64,000 nt of DNA from Mucilaginibacter phenanthrenivorans (GCF_024721155.1 NZ_JAHVAP010000018.1:1-64000), one strand, 5' to 3'. Positions 16,068 to 25,333 are shown, numbered from the stretch's first letter. Numbers and translations: made by a program. Notes: a model not told the origin generated them from the letters alone.

Positions 16068-17111
16068 TCATCCATCCGGCCCGGTTCTTATCCTTTCCAG
16101 CCTGTCGGCAGCAAGGCGGTTTGTTTCATAGATTTCCAATAATAGCAAAAAGTATGATAATAACAGCGGCCCGAACACCAATCCTAAAATTCCGAACAGC
16201 GGAATGCCGATAAAAACACCGATTATCGAAATAATTGGGTGCGTGTTACCCACGCGTTTATTGATGATCATCCGCAGCACGTTATCAATATTGCCGATAA
16301 ATAATAACCCGTAAGCCATCAGTAAAATGCCCTTTACACTATGCCCCCCAGCTATTAAAATTATGCCGGCTGGTATGGTTAATGTTGGCGCGCCAACAAC
16401 AGGCAAAAACGAAATAAACGTACCAATTACCCCCCAGAATATCGGATCGGGAATGCCAAAGATCCAGAAGCCGTTTGCCAGCAGTGTGCCTTGTGTTAAC
16501 GCAATTATACCTTGTCCCAGTACATTTGAGTAGGTGGAATTTCGCAGGGCGACGGCAAATTTTACGGCATGCTGCTCGCGGAACGGGGCATATTTTAACA
16601 GCCCGGTTTCAAACTCACGCATTTGGGTGAACATAAAATAAAGCAGGAAATACATTACCAGCAGCGTAATGATTATTTGCGCCGCGCTCCCTAAAATTGA
16701 GGGGAACAGCTCTGTTGCATAGGCACCCAGTTTCTGGAGCGTATTTTCAGCAAGATGCGGCTGGTTAAAGTTGTAGCCGGCGTAATCGTCAATTTTTGTT
16801 ACCCATTCCTGCAAGTTAAATGACTCCTTATTAATACTGCCAATTTTACCCACGACCATGATACTTAACGACATCAGCGGCAGGATGATCACTACCAGCG
16901 ATGTAAAAATGATCATTACGGTAACCAGTGTTTTATTCCATCCTTTTTTTTCGACCAGGATAAGATAAAGCGGCCTGAATATGGTGAAAAGTACAATGGC
17001 CCCGAGTATAGAACTGAATAAGCCGCTTAATGCATATACCAAAAAACAGCCCAATATTATTATGGCTGTTAATATGATATTGTTGCGCTGCTTATAGTTA
17101 AAAATGGACAT
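16068..17111 (-). CDS. AI-2E family transporter (PerM/TqsA family)
   Basis: A 347-residue membrane protein with about eight helices and the family pattern: two N-terminal helices (ILTAIIILGCFLVYALSGLF), a charged loop, a long soluble segment (SINKESFNLQEWVTKIDDY) and a C-terminal half with QGIIALTQGTLLANGFWIFG and PVVGAPTLTIPAGIIL. Members export autoinducer-2, sodium or other small solutes, and the substrate cannot be told here. It is transcribed alone, directly below a TTGTAG-rich repeat. Confidence 0.9.
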   Translation of the reverse strand: MSIFNYKQRNNIILTAIIILGCFLVYALSGLFSSILGAIVLFTIFRPLYLILVEKKGWNKTLVTVMIIFTSLVVIILPLMSLSIMVVGKIGSINKESFNLQEWVTKIDDYAGYNFNQPHLAENTLQKLGAYATELFPSILGSAAQIIITLLVMYFLLYFMFTQMREFETGLLKYAPFREQHAVKFAVALRNSTYSNVLGQGIIALTQGTLLANGFWIFGIPDPIFWGVIGTFISFLPVVGAPTLTIPAGIILIAGGHSVKGILLMAYGLLFIGNIDNVLRMIINKRVGNTHPIISIIGVFIGIPLFGILGLVFGPLLLSYFLLLLEIYETNRLAADRLERIRTGPDG

Positions 17112-17159
17112 AAGGCCTAAATATACCTAATAAACGCAGGGTTAGAAAAATGTTTTGGA

Positions 17160-17289
17160 GGGGAAGTAATAAAGTGGTTGGAAATGTTGTAGTTGTTGTA
17201 AGAGTTGTAAAGGTTTCGATGCGCATGCCTACTATTTTATAAATGTTTAGGGAGGTTTTTACCTCTTTAACGTTTACAACAACTACAAC
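17160..17289. repeat. GTTGTAGTTGTTGTAA-type low-complexity repeat
   Basis: GTTGTAGTTGTTGTAAGAG near 17188 faces ACAACAACTACAACTT near 17276. A longer run of the same motif lies at 40801-40865. This is the gap between the AI-2E transporter and the 74-residue protein; no gene is seen in it. Confidence 0.5.
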
Positions 17290-17514
17290 TTATTCGACTT
17301 CTTTTAACAGCGTATCAATCCGTGCAGAGCTCAGGGAGATGGAATCAAGATAAAAAATACAATCGGCGGTTGGTTCGGGGATCTCGTAGCGCAGCTGCTC
17401 AATGGCGAGCAAAATATTTGAAAGCTGATTTTTTACATCATGCTTTAATGCCCGCATTGCTTGTTGGTTAACGTCTGCGGTTTGCGATTCTTCAAGTTTT
17501 GCAGATCCCTTCAT
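17290..17514 (-). CDS. Phosphoacceptor-helix protein without a kinase domain
   Basis: A 74-residue protein whose centre, MRALKHDVKNQLSNILLAIE, matches the H-box helix of histidine kinases (H-D-x-K-N-Q), followed by a second helix with SSARIDTLLKE. No ATPase domain follows; the gene simply stops. It starts one base after the stop of the NtrC-type regulator and is therefore translated with it. It could accept or remove phosphate from the regulator, or be a remnant of a kinase that has lost its C-terminal part. Only the H-box match and coupling are seen; the role is inference. Confidence 0.7.
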   Translation of the reverse strand: MKGSAKLEESQTADVNQQAMRALKHDVKNQLSNILLAIEQLRYEIPEPTADCIFYLDSISLSSARIDTLLKEVE

Positions 17515-17515
17515 A

Positions 17516-18934
17516 TCACTTTATATTAATGGCCTTCATTTTATTATACAACGTTTTGCGGTCAATGTTTAATATTTCGGCGGCCCGGGTTTTATTGAAG
17601 TTAACTTCCCTTAGCACCTTCAGTATGGTTTCATACTCGGCTTCCAGGGCAGCATTCTTTAAATCGTGCCTGTTCTCCTTTATCTCCTGCATTTCGGCAA
17701 CGGGGGTATAATCATATACCGGCAATTTAAAGTTGGTTAGTTCAAGCGGCAGCGCTTTCATGGTTATCTCGTTGCCCTCGGTAAGCAAGGTGGCGCGGCG
17801 CACCACGTTTTTCATTTCGCGGATGTTTCCCTGCCAGCGGTAGGTCATAAAGCTGTCTATCACCTCGGGCGAGAACGAAGTAACGTTACGGCCAAGTTCC
17901 TGGTTGGCGATCCGTAAGAAGTGATCGGCCAGGAGCATGATATCTGAACCACGCTCACGCAGCGGAGGTATAAATATGCTGAATTCGTTAAAACGATGGT
18001 AAAGGTCCTCCCTGAACTTGCCCCGCTGGATCCCATCCTGCAGGTTTTCATTGGTGGCTATAATAATGCGCACATCAAGGTTGATCTCCTTGGTGCTGCC
18101 TATTCTTTTAACCTTGCGTTCCTGCACGGTACGCAGCAGGGCGGCCTGGATCTCGTATGATAAATTACCAACCTCATCCAAAAATAAAGTGCCGCCATTA
18201 GCCATTTCAAAGTGGCCAATTTTGGTGTATAAGGCACCGGTAAACGATCCTTTTTCATGCCCGAAGAATTCGCTGGCGGCAAGTTCCTTGGTAAGCGATC
18301 CGCAATCCATCGCAATAAATGGCTGGTTATACCTTGGACTATTTAAATGGATACTTTTGGCTACCGACTCCTTGCCGGTACCGCTTTCGCCTAAAATAAT
18401 TACACTATAATTGGTTGGCGCCACCAGCTCAATTTGCCGGGCCAGCTCCTTTGACACCTTGCTGGTGCCCATCACAAACTCGTTGCTGAAAACCTGTTTT
18501 TTACTTTCGCGGCTGGCGCTGCTTACCTTATCGTAGCTAACAGATTCTGTTTCCTTATCTTCAACCAGGGCGTGATGCGTTTCAATGGCCTTGGTAATGG
18601 TATTTAAAATTTCATCAGGATACAGGGGCTTGGTGATATAATCATAAGCGCCCATTTTTATCAGCTCAACGGCCATCTTTATATCAGAGTAGCCGGTGAT
18701 GATGATCACACCCGTTTTAGGATATTGCGTTTTAATGTTTTTAAGCATTTCGCGGCCATCAGTATCCTCCAGCCTGAAATCGCAAAGCACAAGATTAAAG
18801 TTCCCGTTTTTAAGGTACTCCATACCCGAGGTACCTGTTGACGCGGTAGTAACATCAAAGCCGTTACGCGTTAAAAACTTTGAAAGTAGTAACGCAACAT
18901 TAACTTCATCATCAATGATGAGAATTTTCTTCAT
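17516..18934 (-). CDS. Sigma-54-dependent response regulator, NtrC family
   Basis: A 472-residue activator: receiver domain (Asp52 in LVLCDFRLED; Lys in TKPLYP), AAA+ domain with Walker A GESGTGKE, the sigma-54 contact loop GSFTGA, Walker B GTLFLDEVG and the arginine-finger region, and a C-terminal Fis-type helix-turn-helix (TRAAEILNIDRKTLYNKMK). It should drive sigma-54 promoters after phosphorylation. No full kinase is adjacent; only the 74-residue H-box protein follows. Confidence 0.95.
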   Translation of the reverse strand: MKKILIIDDEVNVALLLSKFLTRNGFDVTTASTGTSGMEYLKNGNFNLVLCDFRLEDTDGREMLKNIKTQYPKTGVIIITGYSDIKMAVELIKMGAYDYITKPLYPDEILNTITKAIETHHALVEDKETESVSYDKVSSASRESKKQVFSNEFVMGTSKVSKELARQIELVAPTNYSVIILGESGTGKESVAKSIHLNSPRYNQPFIAMDCGSLTKELAASEFFGHEKGSFTGALYTKIGHFEMANGGTLFLDEVGNLSYEIQAALLRTVQERKVKRIGSTKEINLDVRIIIATNENLQDGIQRGKFREDLYHRFNEFSIFIPPLRERGSDIMLLADHFLRIANQELGRNVTSFSPEVIDSFMTYRWQGNIREMKNVVRRATLLTEGNEITMKALPLELTNFKLPVYDYTPVAEMQEIKENRHDLKNAALEAEYETILKVLREVNFNKTRAAEILNIDRKTLYNKMKAINIK

Positions 18935-19056
18935 AAAGCAAATACCGTTTTACTGATAATAGGGGAATTTACATGTTAATTAAATATGTAACTCCGCTAA
19001 TTTATAAATTTAATCCCATCATACGTTTTTGGGCGACAAAAAGTTATACAAACAAA

Positions 19057-19082
19057 AAAGAGAGCCTGCGGCCCTCTCTTTT
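19057..19082 (-). terminator. Rho-independent terminator after the beta-barrel gene
   Basis: AAGAGAG and CTCTCTT arms enclose a GC-rich loop; on the minus strand a T-run follows. It lies about 110 bases below the stop of the gene at 19194-19790. The gap also holds a GTCAAGATGACAAG-type sequence resembling 39300-39345. Confidence 0.7.
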
Positions 19083-19193
19083 ATAAGTAGATGTTTGTGG
19101 GGGAAGAGAGAGTCAAGATGACAAGAATAAAGAGTCAGGAAAAATAAAATATTTCCGTTCTTGATTCCTGACTGTTGACCTCTTGCTTCTTAA

Positions 19194-19790
19194 TTATAAA
19201 CCGAAGGCGTAAGCTACGCGTAAACCGAAAAAGTTTACTTTGCTGTCGCTAACTTCGCTGTTGAATTTGGTTGAAGCTTCATACCTCACACCTGCATCAA
19301 TAAAGCTTTTGCCGCCAAGCGGGAACTGGTAACCAATTTGTGGTGCGTAAACAAATGCTGCTGATTTGTTATCGGCCAGGTCAGATTTGTTTAGTAAAAA
19401 CGCGGCACCTGCTTCGCCCTGAACATAAAAGTTAGGAACTACGAAGTATTTTAAGCCCGCCTTTACAGGTAGTAACTGAATGTTTGGAGCGTCAATACCT
19501 GTGCCACCGATGTTGTTTTTACCCTGGATGCTGTTGTATCCTGCATTCAAAGTAACAAACAAATTTTGTGCTACCGGAAGGTCGGCCTGAACTGAACCGC
19601 CGATGTTCCAGTTGTATGAATCTGATAATTTTCCCGTCGGGATACCTGCGTCAACACCTATGCTTAAAATTACTCCGTTTGAAGTTGTGGTTTTAGTAGA
19701 AGTAGTTGTGGTAGAAGTTTGTGCTTTTGCGCCAAATGCTAAACCGGCAAAGGCTAAAGCTAAAGCTGAAATTTTTAATGTACTTTTCAT
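19194..19790 (-). CDS. Outer-membrane beta-barrel protein, porin-like
   Basis: A 198-residue protein with a signal peptide (MKSTLKISALALAFAGLAFG), then a Thr-rich linker (TSTTTTSTKTTTS) and alternating hydrophobic strands ending in LRVAYAFGL, with the terminal aromatic-type residue pattern of outer-membrane barrels. It fits the small eight-stranded OmpA-like or OmpW-like barrels common in Bacteroidota. Function is unknown. It is monocistronic with its own terminator. Confidence 0.85.
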   Translation of the reverse strand: MKSTLKISALALAFAGLAFGAKAQTSTTTTSTKTTTSNGVILSIGVDAGIPTGKLSDSYNWNIGGSVQADLPVAQNLFVTLNAGYNSIQGKNNIGGTGIDAPNIQLLPVKAGLKYFVVPNFYVQGEAGAAFLLNKSDLADNKSAAFVYAPQIGYQFPLGGKSFIDAGVRYEASTKFNSEVSDSKVNFFGLRVAYAFGL

Positions 19791-19960
19791 GACTATATAT
19801 GTTATTAAATTGTTGTGTTTTGATTAACACGGGGACAAAGTAACAGCACATTTTAACACGATTTTTCATCCTATTGTCACGATTATTCAATCGTTTGATT
19901 AACAGCAAATTAATTTTGACCTTTTTTGTCATTTGGTCAGGGCTGTGTAAAAATATTAGC

Positions 19961-20743
19961 TTAACGACCCTTAAAAGCGGGTTTTCGTTTTTCAAGAAAG
20001 GCTGATACGCCCTCCTTAAAGTCTTCAGTTCCGAAACATTTCCCGAAATTTTCTATCTCTGTTTCAAATCCGTTGACGCTATCTTTCAGCCCGGCGTTTA
20101 CTGCAGTTATCGCAGCTGCTATGGCAAGCGGCGCGCGCGATAATATTTTGTTAAGGATCTCTTCGGCTTTAATTAACAATTCGTCCGGGGTGGTTACGTG
20201 GTTAACCAGGCCCAATTGAAGCGCTTCTGCAGCAGGGATCATATCGGCAGTCATGATCATCTCCAACGCTTTGCCTTTGCCAACTAATTGGGTCAATCGC
20301 TGTGTGCCGCCGTAGCCGGGCATCAAACCCAGGGTAACTTCAGGCAAGCCCATTTTAGCATTATCAGAAGCTATGCGGATATGACAAGCCATCGCCAGTT
20401 CCAATCCGCCACCCAGAGCAAACCCATTAACAGCAGCCACTACCGGTTTGCTGCCATTTTCAATTAAATTGAAAACTGCGTTATGCCCAAGTTTGGCCAG
20501 CTCAGTGCCTTCTTTAATATCCAAATCAGCAAACTCTGAAATGTCTGCCCCGGCAACAAATGCCTTTGGGCCGGCACCTGTAATAATGATACCGCCAACG
20601 GTTGCAGTGCTGAACGCTTCGGTAATGGCAATATGCAACTCGGCAAGGGTAGCCTTGTTAAGCGCATTCAGTTTACTTTCGCGGTTGATGATTACGTAGC
20701 GAATACGCTCCTTGTCTTCTATCAGTAAATTCTGGAATGGCAT
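19961..20743 (-). CDS. Enoyl-CoA hydratase/isomerase family protein
   Basis: A 260-residue crotonase-fold enzyme. The oxyanion-hole segments are AFVAGADISEFADLD and NGFALGGGLELAMACH; the catalytic acid lies in GLPEVTLGLMPGYGGTQRL. It should hydrate enoyl-CoA in fatty-acid or branched-chain acid breakdown. It ends a set with a B12-binding protein 12 bases upstream, suggesting propionate or methylmalonyl-CoA related metabolism, although the mutase large subunit is not here. Confidence 0.94.
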   Translation of the reverse strand: MPFQNLLIEDKERIRYVIINRESKLNALNKATLAELHIAITEAFSTATVGGIIITGAGPKAFVAGADISEFADLDIKEGTELAKLGHNAVFNLIENGSKPVVAAVNGFALGGGLELAMACHIRIASDNAKMGLPEVTLGLMPGYGGTQRLTQLVGKGKALEMIMTADMIPAAEALQLGLVNHVTTPDELLIKAEEILNKILSRAPLAIAAAITAVNAGLKDSVNGFETEIENFGKCFGTEDFKEGVSAFLEKRKPAFKGR

Positions 20744-20754
20744 AATAAATCAGT

Positions 20755-21174
20755 TTAAAAATTCCGGTGCAGGTGCACCCAATTTGTTATGTATTTAACA
20801 ATATCCTGCGTACTTGTTCCGGGAGGAAACAGCTCGCCAACGCCAATCTTTTGCAGTTCGTTCATATCCTCCTGCGGGATTATCCCGCCACCGGTAACCA
20901 GCACATCATCCATTTTTTTCTCCTTTATCAGGTTCATGATCTTCGGGAAAACCGTCATGTGTGCACCGGAGAGGATAGAGATACCTATGGCATCCACATC
21001 CTCCTGCAAAGCAGTATTCACCACCATTTCGGGTGTTTGGCGCAGGCCGGTGTAAATCACCTCCATCCCGGCATCGCGCAGCGACGTGGCAATAATACGA
21101 GCGCCGCGGTCGTGCCCGTCCAGCCCAACTTTGGCAACTAAAACACGGATGGGGCGGTTAAATGGATTGCTCAT
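20755..21174 (-). CDS. Cobalamin-binding protein, methylmalonyl-CoA mutase C-terminal domain type
   Basis: A 139-residue stand-alone B12-binding domain with the lower-ligand motif DxHxxG (LDGHDRGA), then GLRQTPEM, GISILSGAHM and VTGGGIIPQEDM, matching the C-terminal domain of methylmalonyl-CoA mutase. Such stand-alone subunits pair with a separately encoded catalytic subunit. It is upstream of, and nearly contiguous with, the enoyl-CoA hydratase gene. Its partner lies outside this window. Confidence 0.93.
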   Translation of the reverse strand: MSNPFNRPIRVLVAKVGLDGHDRGARIIATSLRDAGMEVIYTGLRQTPEMVVNTALQEDVDAIGISILSGAHMTVFPKIMNLIKEKKMDDVLVTGGGIIPQEDMNELQKIGVGELFPPGTSTQDIVKYITNWVHLHRNF

Positions 21175-21211
21175 TAATAGCTGATTGGTTGGGGTAAAAG
21201 TAAGAAGAAAA

Positions 21212-21592
21212 TTAAGCTATTGTATTATTACTCTTAGAAAGGTACTTGTCGAGTTGTTCAATCACTTTATTTAATTCGTTCTCAACCTCAGCATTTGTAA
21301 ACCGTAAAATATTAAATCCCCATTCCTTCATCACAATATCACGGTTATTATCATATTCCTTCTTCAACAAATGGATTGGTCCATCAACTTCAATAACCAA
21401 TTTGTACCTGGCGCAATAAAAATCTGCAATGTAAAATGCCTTCCTGCCGGTGCCCTGGATAATAAATATGGGAAACTGACGCAAAAATTTCTCGCCACCT
21501 ATATTCCGTCTCCTTATTTCATCCCATAATATTTTTTCGGCCGGTGTTTGGTTGTTTCTAAGCTGGCGGCAAAGATCAGTGACGGGGTTCAT
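21212..21592 (-). CDS. DUF559 endonuclease-like protein (very-short-patch-repair fold)
   Basis: With the ATG at 21592 the protein has 126 residues and starts MNPVTDLCRQLRNNQTPAEK, the usual start of DUF559 proteins; a longer start at 21652 would add 20 atypical residues. PD-(D/E)xK-type active-site features are visible in FYIADFYCARYKLVIEVDG. DUF559 enzymes resemble Vsr and restriction nucleases, but their roles are mostly unknown. It lies beside the tandem palindromic array at 21685-22035. Confidence 0.88.
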   Translation of the reverse strand: MNPVTDLCRQLRNNQTPAEKILWDEIRRRNIGGEKFLRQFPIFIIQGTGRKAFYIADFYCARYKLVIEVDGPIHLLKKEYDNNRDIVMKEWGFNILRFTNAEVENELNKVIEQLDKYLSKSNNTIA

Positions 21593-21684
21593 GGGCTTAA
21601 AGGTTGCGGTGCTTGATATAGATAAACTAAATGTACAGATTTTTTTATTCACCCCACAAGTCGGTCCTACTCCTAAACTTATTT

Positions 21685-22035
21685 TACCCCACCCTACCTC
21701 CCCTTATAAAGGGGAGGAGCTAGGAAGCCTTTTTGAATCATTTTCTAAACCATGCAAATCACCCCTCCCCCTAAGCTTAGGGGGAGGCCGGGAGGGGGTA
21801 TGAAATGTTTGTGATGAAGAAAATGCTTGTTTGGGGAGCCCGGCCATTGGCATAATCTCCAACAGGCAATTTCGCACCCCAATAACCTTGTTTTTACCTC
21901 ACCCAGCCTCTCCTTATAAAGGAGAGGAGCTAGAAAAGCTTATTTCTCTACACCAGGCCGATCACCCCTCCCCCTAAACTTAGGGGGAGGCCGGGAGGGG
22001 TTATGAAATGTTTGTGGTAAAGAAAATGCTTGTTG
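21685..22035. repeat. Tandemly duplicated palindromic element before glnS
   Basis: Two units, about 21685-21832 and 21895-22035, each hold a CTCCCCTTATAAAGGGGAG-like palindrome, then CCCCTCCCCCTAA and CTTAGGGGGAGG, and end with TATGAAATGTTTGTG and AAAATGCTTGTT. The two differ at scattered bases. They fill most of the 501-base gap between the nuclease and glnS, in which no gene is seen. Confidence 0.75.
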
Positions 22036-22067
22036 AAGAACCGTTAGCCTATCAAATTCCAATTTCT

Positions 22068-22075
22068 TACCTTTG
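22068..22075 (+). promoter_or_regulatory. glnS promoter -7 box
   Basis: TACCTTTG matches the TAnnTTTG consensus exactly and lies 18 bases before the glnS ATG, leaving a short 5' leader. A clear -33 box at correct spacing is not seen. Confidence 0.5.
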
Positions 22076-22093
22076 CCCGATTGTACAAATATC

Positions 22094-23752
22094 ATGAGTG
22101 AAGAAAGATCATTAAATTTTATAGAGGAGATAGTTGAAGAGGATTTAGCCGCCGGCAAAAACAATGGCAGAGTACTTACCCGTTTCCCCCCCGAGCCTAA
22201 CGGATACCTGCATATTGGCCACGCAAAGTCGATTTGTTTGAACTTTGGATTGGCGCAGCGTTACGGTGGTAAAACTAACCTTCGCTTTGATGATACCAAC
22301 CCAAGTAAGGAAGAAACCGAATACGTGGATAGTATTAAAGCTGATGTAAAATGGCTTGGCTTTGAATGGGCCAATGAATTGTACGCATCCGATTATTTTG
22401 AGCAGCTTTATGCATTTGCCGTTAAGCTTATAAAAAAGGACCTGGCTTATGTTGATGACAGTACTTCTGAAGAGATAGCCGCACAAAAGGGCACGCCAAC
22501 AGAGCCCGGTACGCCAAACCAGTACCGCAGCCGCAGCATTGAAGAAAACCTGCAGTTGTTTGCTGATATGAAAGCCGGGAAATATCCCGACGGTGCCAAG
22601 GTATTACGCGCAAAGGTTGACCTGGCATCGCCAAATATGCTGATGCGTGATCCGCTGATGTACCGCATTAAGCATACCCACCATCACCGCACCGGTGATG
22701 CATGGTGTATTTACCCCATGTATGATTTCGCCCACGGCGAGTCGGATGCGATCGAGGAAATTACCCACTCGGTTTGTACGCTTGAATTTGTGTCACACCG
22801 CGAATTGTACAACTGGTTTATTGAAAAGCTGGAGATCTTCCCTTCAAAGCAATACGAGTTTGCCCGTTTAAACCTTAACTACACAGTGATGAGCAAGCGC
22901 AAGCTGCTGCAGTTGGTTGAGGAAAAGCAGGTTGACGGCTGGGACGATCCGCGGATGCCTACCATTAGCGGTTTACGCCGCCGGGGTTATACGCCTGCAT
23001 CTATCCGCGAGTTTTGCGAGCGCATTGGTGTTGCCAAGCGCGAGAATATGATCGACGTTGGTCTGCTGGAATTCTGTATCCGCGAGGACCTGAATAAAAC
23101 AGCCTGGCGCCGTATGGCCGTGCTTGATCCTATTAAAATGGTGATCACCAATTACCCCGAGGGTCGAACAGAAAATCTTTATAGCGAAAACAACCCTGAG
23201 GTTGAAGGCGGTGAAGGCGGCCGGGACATCCCGTTCAGCAATGAGCTTTGGATAGAGCGCGAGGATTTTATGGAAGAACCGCCAAAGAAATTCTTCCGGT
23301 TGGGCGTGGGCCTGATGGTGCGCCTCAAAAGCGCCTATATTGTTAAATGCGACAGTTTTGTTAAGGATGCCGATGGCAATGTAACAGAGATCCATTGTAC
23401 TTACATCCCGGAATCGAAATCACAGAATGATACCAGCGGGATCCATGTTAAGGGGACTATCCATTGGGTGAGCGTACCGCATGCCAAAACTGCTGAAGTG
23501 CGTTTATATGATCGCTTGTTTAAGGTGGAAGACCCGTCAAACGAGGATGGTGATTTTAAGGAATATATAAACCCGAACAGTTTACATGTATTGCCCAATG
23601 TTTACATTGAGCCTGATCTTGCAACTGCTGTTGCCGGCAAAGGGTACCAATTTATGCGCAAAGGTTATTTTACGCTCGATAAAAACTCAACCAGCGACAA
23701 GCTTGTATTTAACAGAACGGTAACCTTAAAGGACGGTTGGGTTAAGAAATAA
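22094..23752 (+). CDS. glnS: Glutaminyl-tRNA synthetase
   Basis: A 552-residue class I aminoacyl-tRNA synthetase. The HIGH motif is in YLHIGHAKS, the KMSKS equivalent in VMSKRKLLQ, and the GlnRS-specific segments TRFPPEPNG, DDTNPSKEE and the C-terminal beta-barrel anticodon-binding domains are present. The frame opens at 22073, but the ATG at 22094 (MSEERSLNFI) gives the normal N-terminus. It charges tRNA-Gln in the cytoplasm, so the organism need not use the amidotransferase route. It has its own promoter and terminator. Confidence 0.97.
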   Translation: MSEERSLNFIEEIVEEDLAAGKNNGRVLTRFPPEPNGYLHIGHAKSICLNFGLAQRYGGKTNLRFDDTNPSKEETEYVDSIKADVKWLGFEWANELYASDYFEQLYAFAVKLIKKDLAYVDDSTSEEIAAQKGTPTEPGTPNQYRSRSIEENLQLFADMKAGKYPDGAKVLRAKVDLASPNMLMRDPLMYRIKHTHHHRTGDAWCIYPMYDFAHGESDAIEEITHSVCTLEFVSHRELYNWFIEKLEIFPSKQYEFARLNLNYTVMSKRKLLQLVEEKQVDGWDDPRMPTISGLRRRGYTPASIREFCERIGVAKRENMIDVGLLEFCIREDLNKTAWRRMAVLDPIKMVITNYPEGRTENLYSENNPEVEGGEGGRDIPFSNELWIEREDFMEEPPKKFFRLGVGLMVRLKSAYIVKCDSFVKDADGNVTEIHCTYIPESKSQNDTSGIHVKGTIHWVSVPHAKTAEVRLYDRLFKVEDPSNEDGDFKEYINPNSLHVLPNVYIEPDLATAVAGKGYQFMRKGYFTLDKNSTSDKLVFNRTVTLKDGWVKK

Positions 23753-23772
23753 GCGTTATTTTTGTGCGCTGC

Positions 23773-23803
23773 AAAAAGCCAATCCTGAGGGTTGGCTTTT
23801 TTT
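23773..23803 (+). terminator. glnS terminator
   Basis: AAAAAGCCAA and TTGGCTTTTT arms with a nine-base loop and a T-run, 20 bases after the glnS stop. It can work in either direction. Confidence 0.85.
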
Positions 23804-23864
23804 GTATAAATATAAAAAACGCCAATAGGGTAACAATAAGGCCATTTTTACCGTAAAAGACCGC

Positions 23865-24398
23865 ATGAAACAGACAACAAAATTTTTAATTGCGGTAATG
23901 GCTGCTGCCATTACGTTGGGCTCCTGCAAAAAGAGCTCCGACCCGAACGCCTCCAGCACGCAATCAATGAAGCTCACATTGAACGGGAAAGCTGTAAGCT
24001 ATAGTGCATGTTTAATAAGTACTGCTGAAGCCGGCTCATCAAAGCAAACGATAATAACCGGTACTACTCTTGCTAATGGCGTTCCAACCGGTGCTACTTT
24101 TGAAGTTGAGCTTTTTAAGGATATTGCCTTAATTAAAGCAGGCGATGTGTTCCCTGCTTCTACCGTGTTCGCCCAGGCAAATAGTTCAGCACTATTATAC
24201 TTCCCGAACGATAATGATTTTTTCGCAACCCAACCGGGGAATCCACAAGGAACAGTTACCATCACAGCTGTAACTTCCGATATTATTAAAGGGACCTTTT
24301 CCGGTAAATTATTTACACAAGACGATTACGAAGGCAAAACTGTGAAGTACACAGCTACAGGCGGCACCTTTGTTGCTTCAAAAAGTATTGGCAAATAA
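23865..24398 (+). CDS. Lipoprotein of unknown function
   Basis: A 177-residue protein with a lipoprotein signal (ITLGSC at residues 17-22) and a polar, Ser-rich start of the mature chain. The rest is predicted mostly beta and contains a repeated TITAVTSD-type strand; it resembles small Bacteroidota lipoproteins such as the DUF6252 group, but the match is weak. It probably sits in the outer membrane facing the periplasm. It is monocistronic. Confidence 0.75.
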   Translation: MKQTTKFLIAVMAAAITLGSCKKSSDPNASSTQSMKLTLNGKAVSYSACLISTAEAGSSKQTIITGTTLANGVPTGATFEVELFKDIALIKAGDVFPASTVFAQANSSALLYFPNDNDFFATQPGNPQGTVTITAVTSDIIKGTFSGKLFTQDDYEGKTVKYTATGGTFVASKSIGK

Positions 24399-24439
24399 AA
24401 ACTTACCGGCAAAATTGTTTTGCTAAAGGGGGCAGTCCC

Positions 24440-25273
24440 CTACTGCCCGCTATATTTAACGTATACATTGTATAGCACATTCAAATCCAGCTGCGTTAAT
24501 TGCGGAGTGATGTCGGTTTGAACAAAATGCCGCTTAAAGGCCACTACTGCTGCATTAAGATCTGAAGTATCGTAACCTATCAGCTTAAGCGCTATGGTGT
24601 AGTCAAAATTTTCAGGCGGAAGCTCTAATAGATCGTCGCTCCAAAATCCGAAGCCATGTTGGGCGAGCGTTTTCCATGGGAAAAGGGGTCCGGGATCTGG
24701 TTTACGTTTGGGTGCAAAATCCTGGTGACCGATGAAGTTTGCCTGTGGGATGTTATAGGCTTTTTTAAGCTGTGCCAATAAGATAAGCAGGCTATTGATC
24801 TGCTGATCGGTAAATCTTTCCTGGCTGTTATTATCTATCTCGATGCCTATCGAGCAGCTGTTCATATCCGTAACGCTTCCCCATTTTCCCAACCCGGCGT
24901 GATTGGCTCTTAAATAATCATTTACCATGTGGAACACCTTGCCGTTTTTGGCGATCACATAGTGAGCGCTGGTTTGCGTAGTTGTAACGGTAAAGGTTTT
25001 TAGCGTTTGCTGCACCGAATCCTGAGCGGTAAAGTGGATGATCACAAAATTAGGCTTCCGGATGCCGAAATTAACTGTGCCTACAAACTCCGAGGGGATC
25101 GCCATGCCGGAGCTATCAGTCAAGGTTGCCGGTAGTTCCTGTTTTATGGTTTCTGTAAAATCTTTTGTCTTGTCTTTATAAAATTTATTGGTTAGGGCGT
25201 ATGGGCCCTTAGGGGAGCAGGCGGAGATGAACACCACGAATAACAATAGTAAATGGGTACAGGTACTTTTCAT
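24440..25273 (-). CDS. N-acetylmuramoyl-L-alanine amidase, Amidase_2 type lipoprotein
   Basis: A 277-residue protein with a lipoprotein signal (FVVFISAC). The zinc site of AmpD/PGRP-type amidases appears as VIIHFTAQ, ANHAGLGKW and GHQDFAPKRKPDPG. The C-terminal segment after about residue 200 is an extra domain, LPPENFDYTIALKLIGYD, often used for cell-wall binding. It should cleave the amide bond between muramic acid and the stem peptide in wall recycling or remodelling. Confidence 0.92.
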   Translation of the reverse strand: MKSTCTHLLLLFVVFISACSPKGPYALTNKFYKDKTKDFTETIKQELPATLTDSSGMAIPSEFVGTVNFGIRKPNFVIIHFTAQDSVQQTLKTFTVTTTQTSAHYVIAKNGKVFHMVNDYLRANHAGLGKWGSVTDMNSCSIGIEIDNNSQERFTDQQINSLLILLAQLKKAYNIPQANFIGHQDFAPKRKPDPGPLFPWKTLAQHGFGFWSDDLLELPPENFDYTIALKLIGYDTSDLNAAVVAFKRHFVQTDITPQLTQLDLNVLYNVYVKYSGQ

Positions 25274-25333
25274 AAAATAATGCTGTAGCTAATTTACATA
25301 AATAACATCACTAATGTTTTATCAACACCAGCG

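Noticed and set aside
21685..22035. CRISPR-like array
   Set aside because: Only two units, long and imperfect, without uniform spacers.
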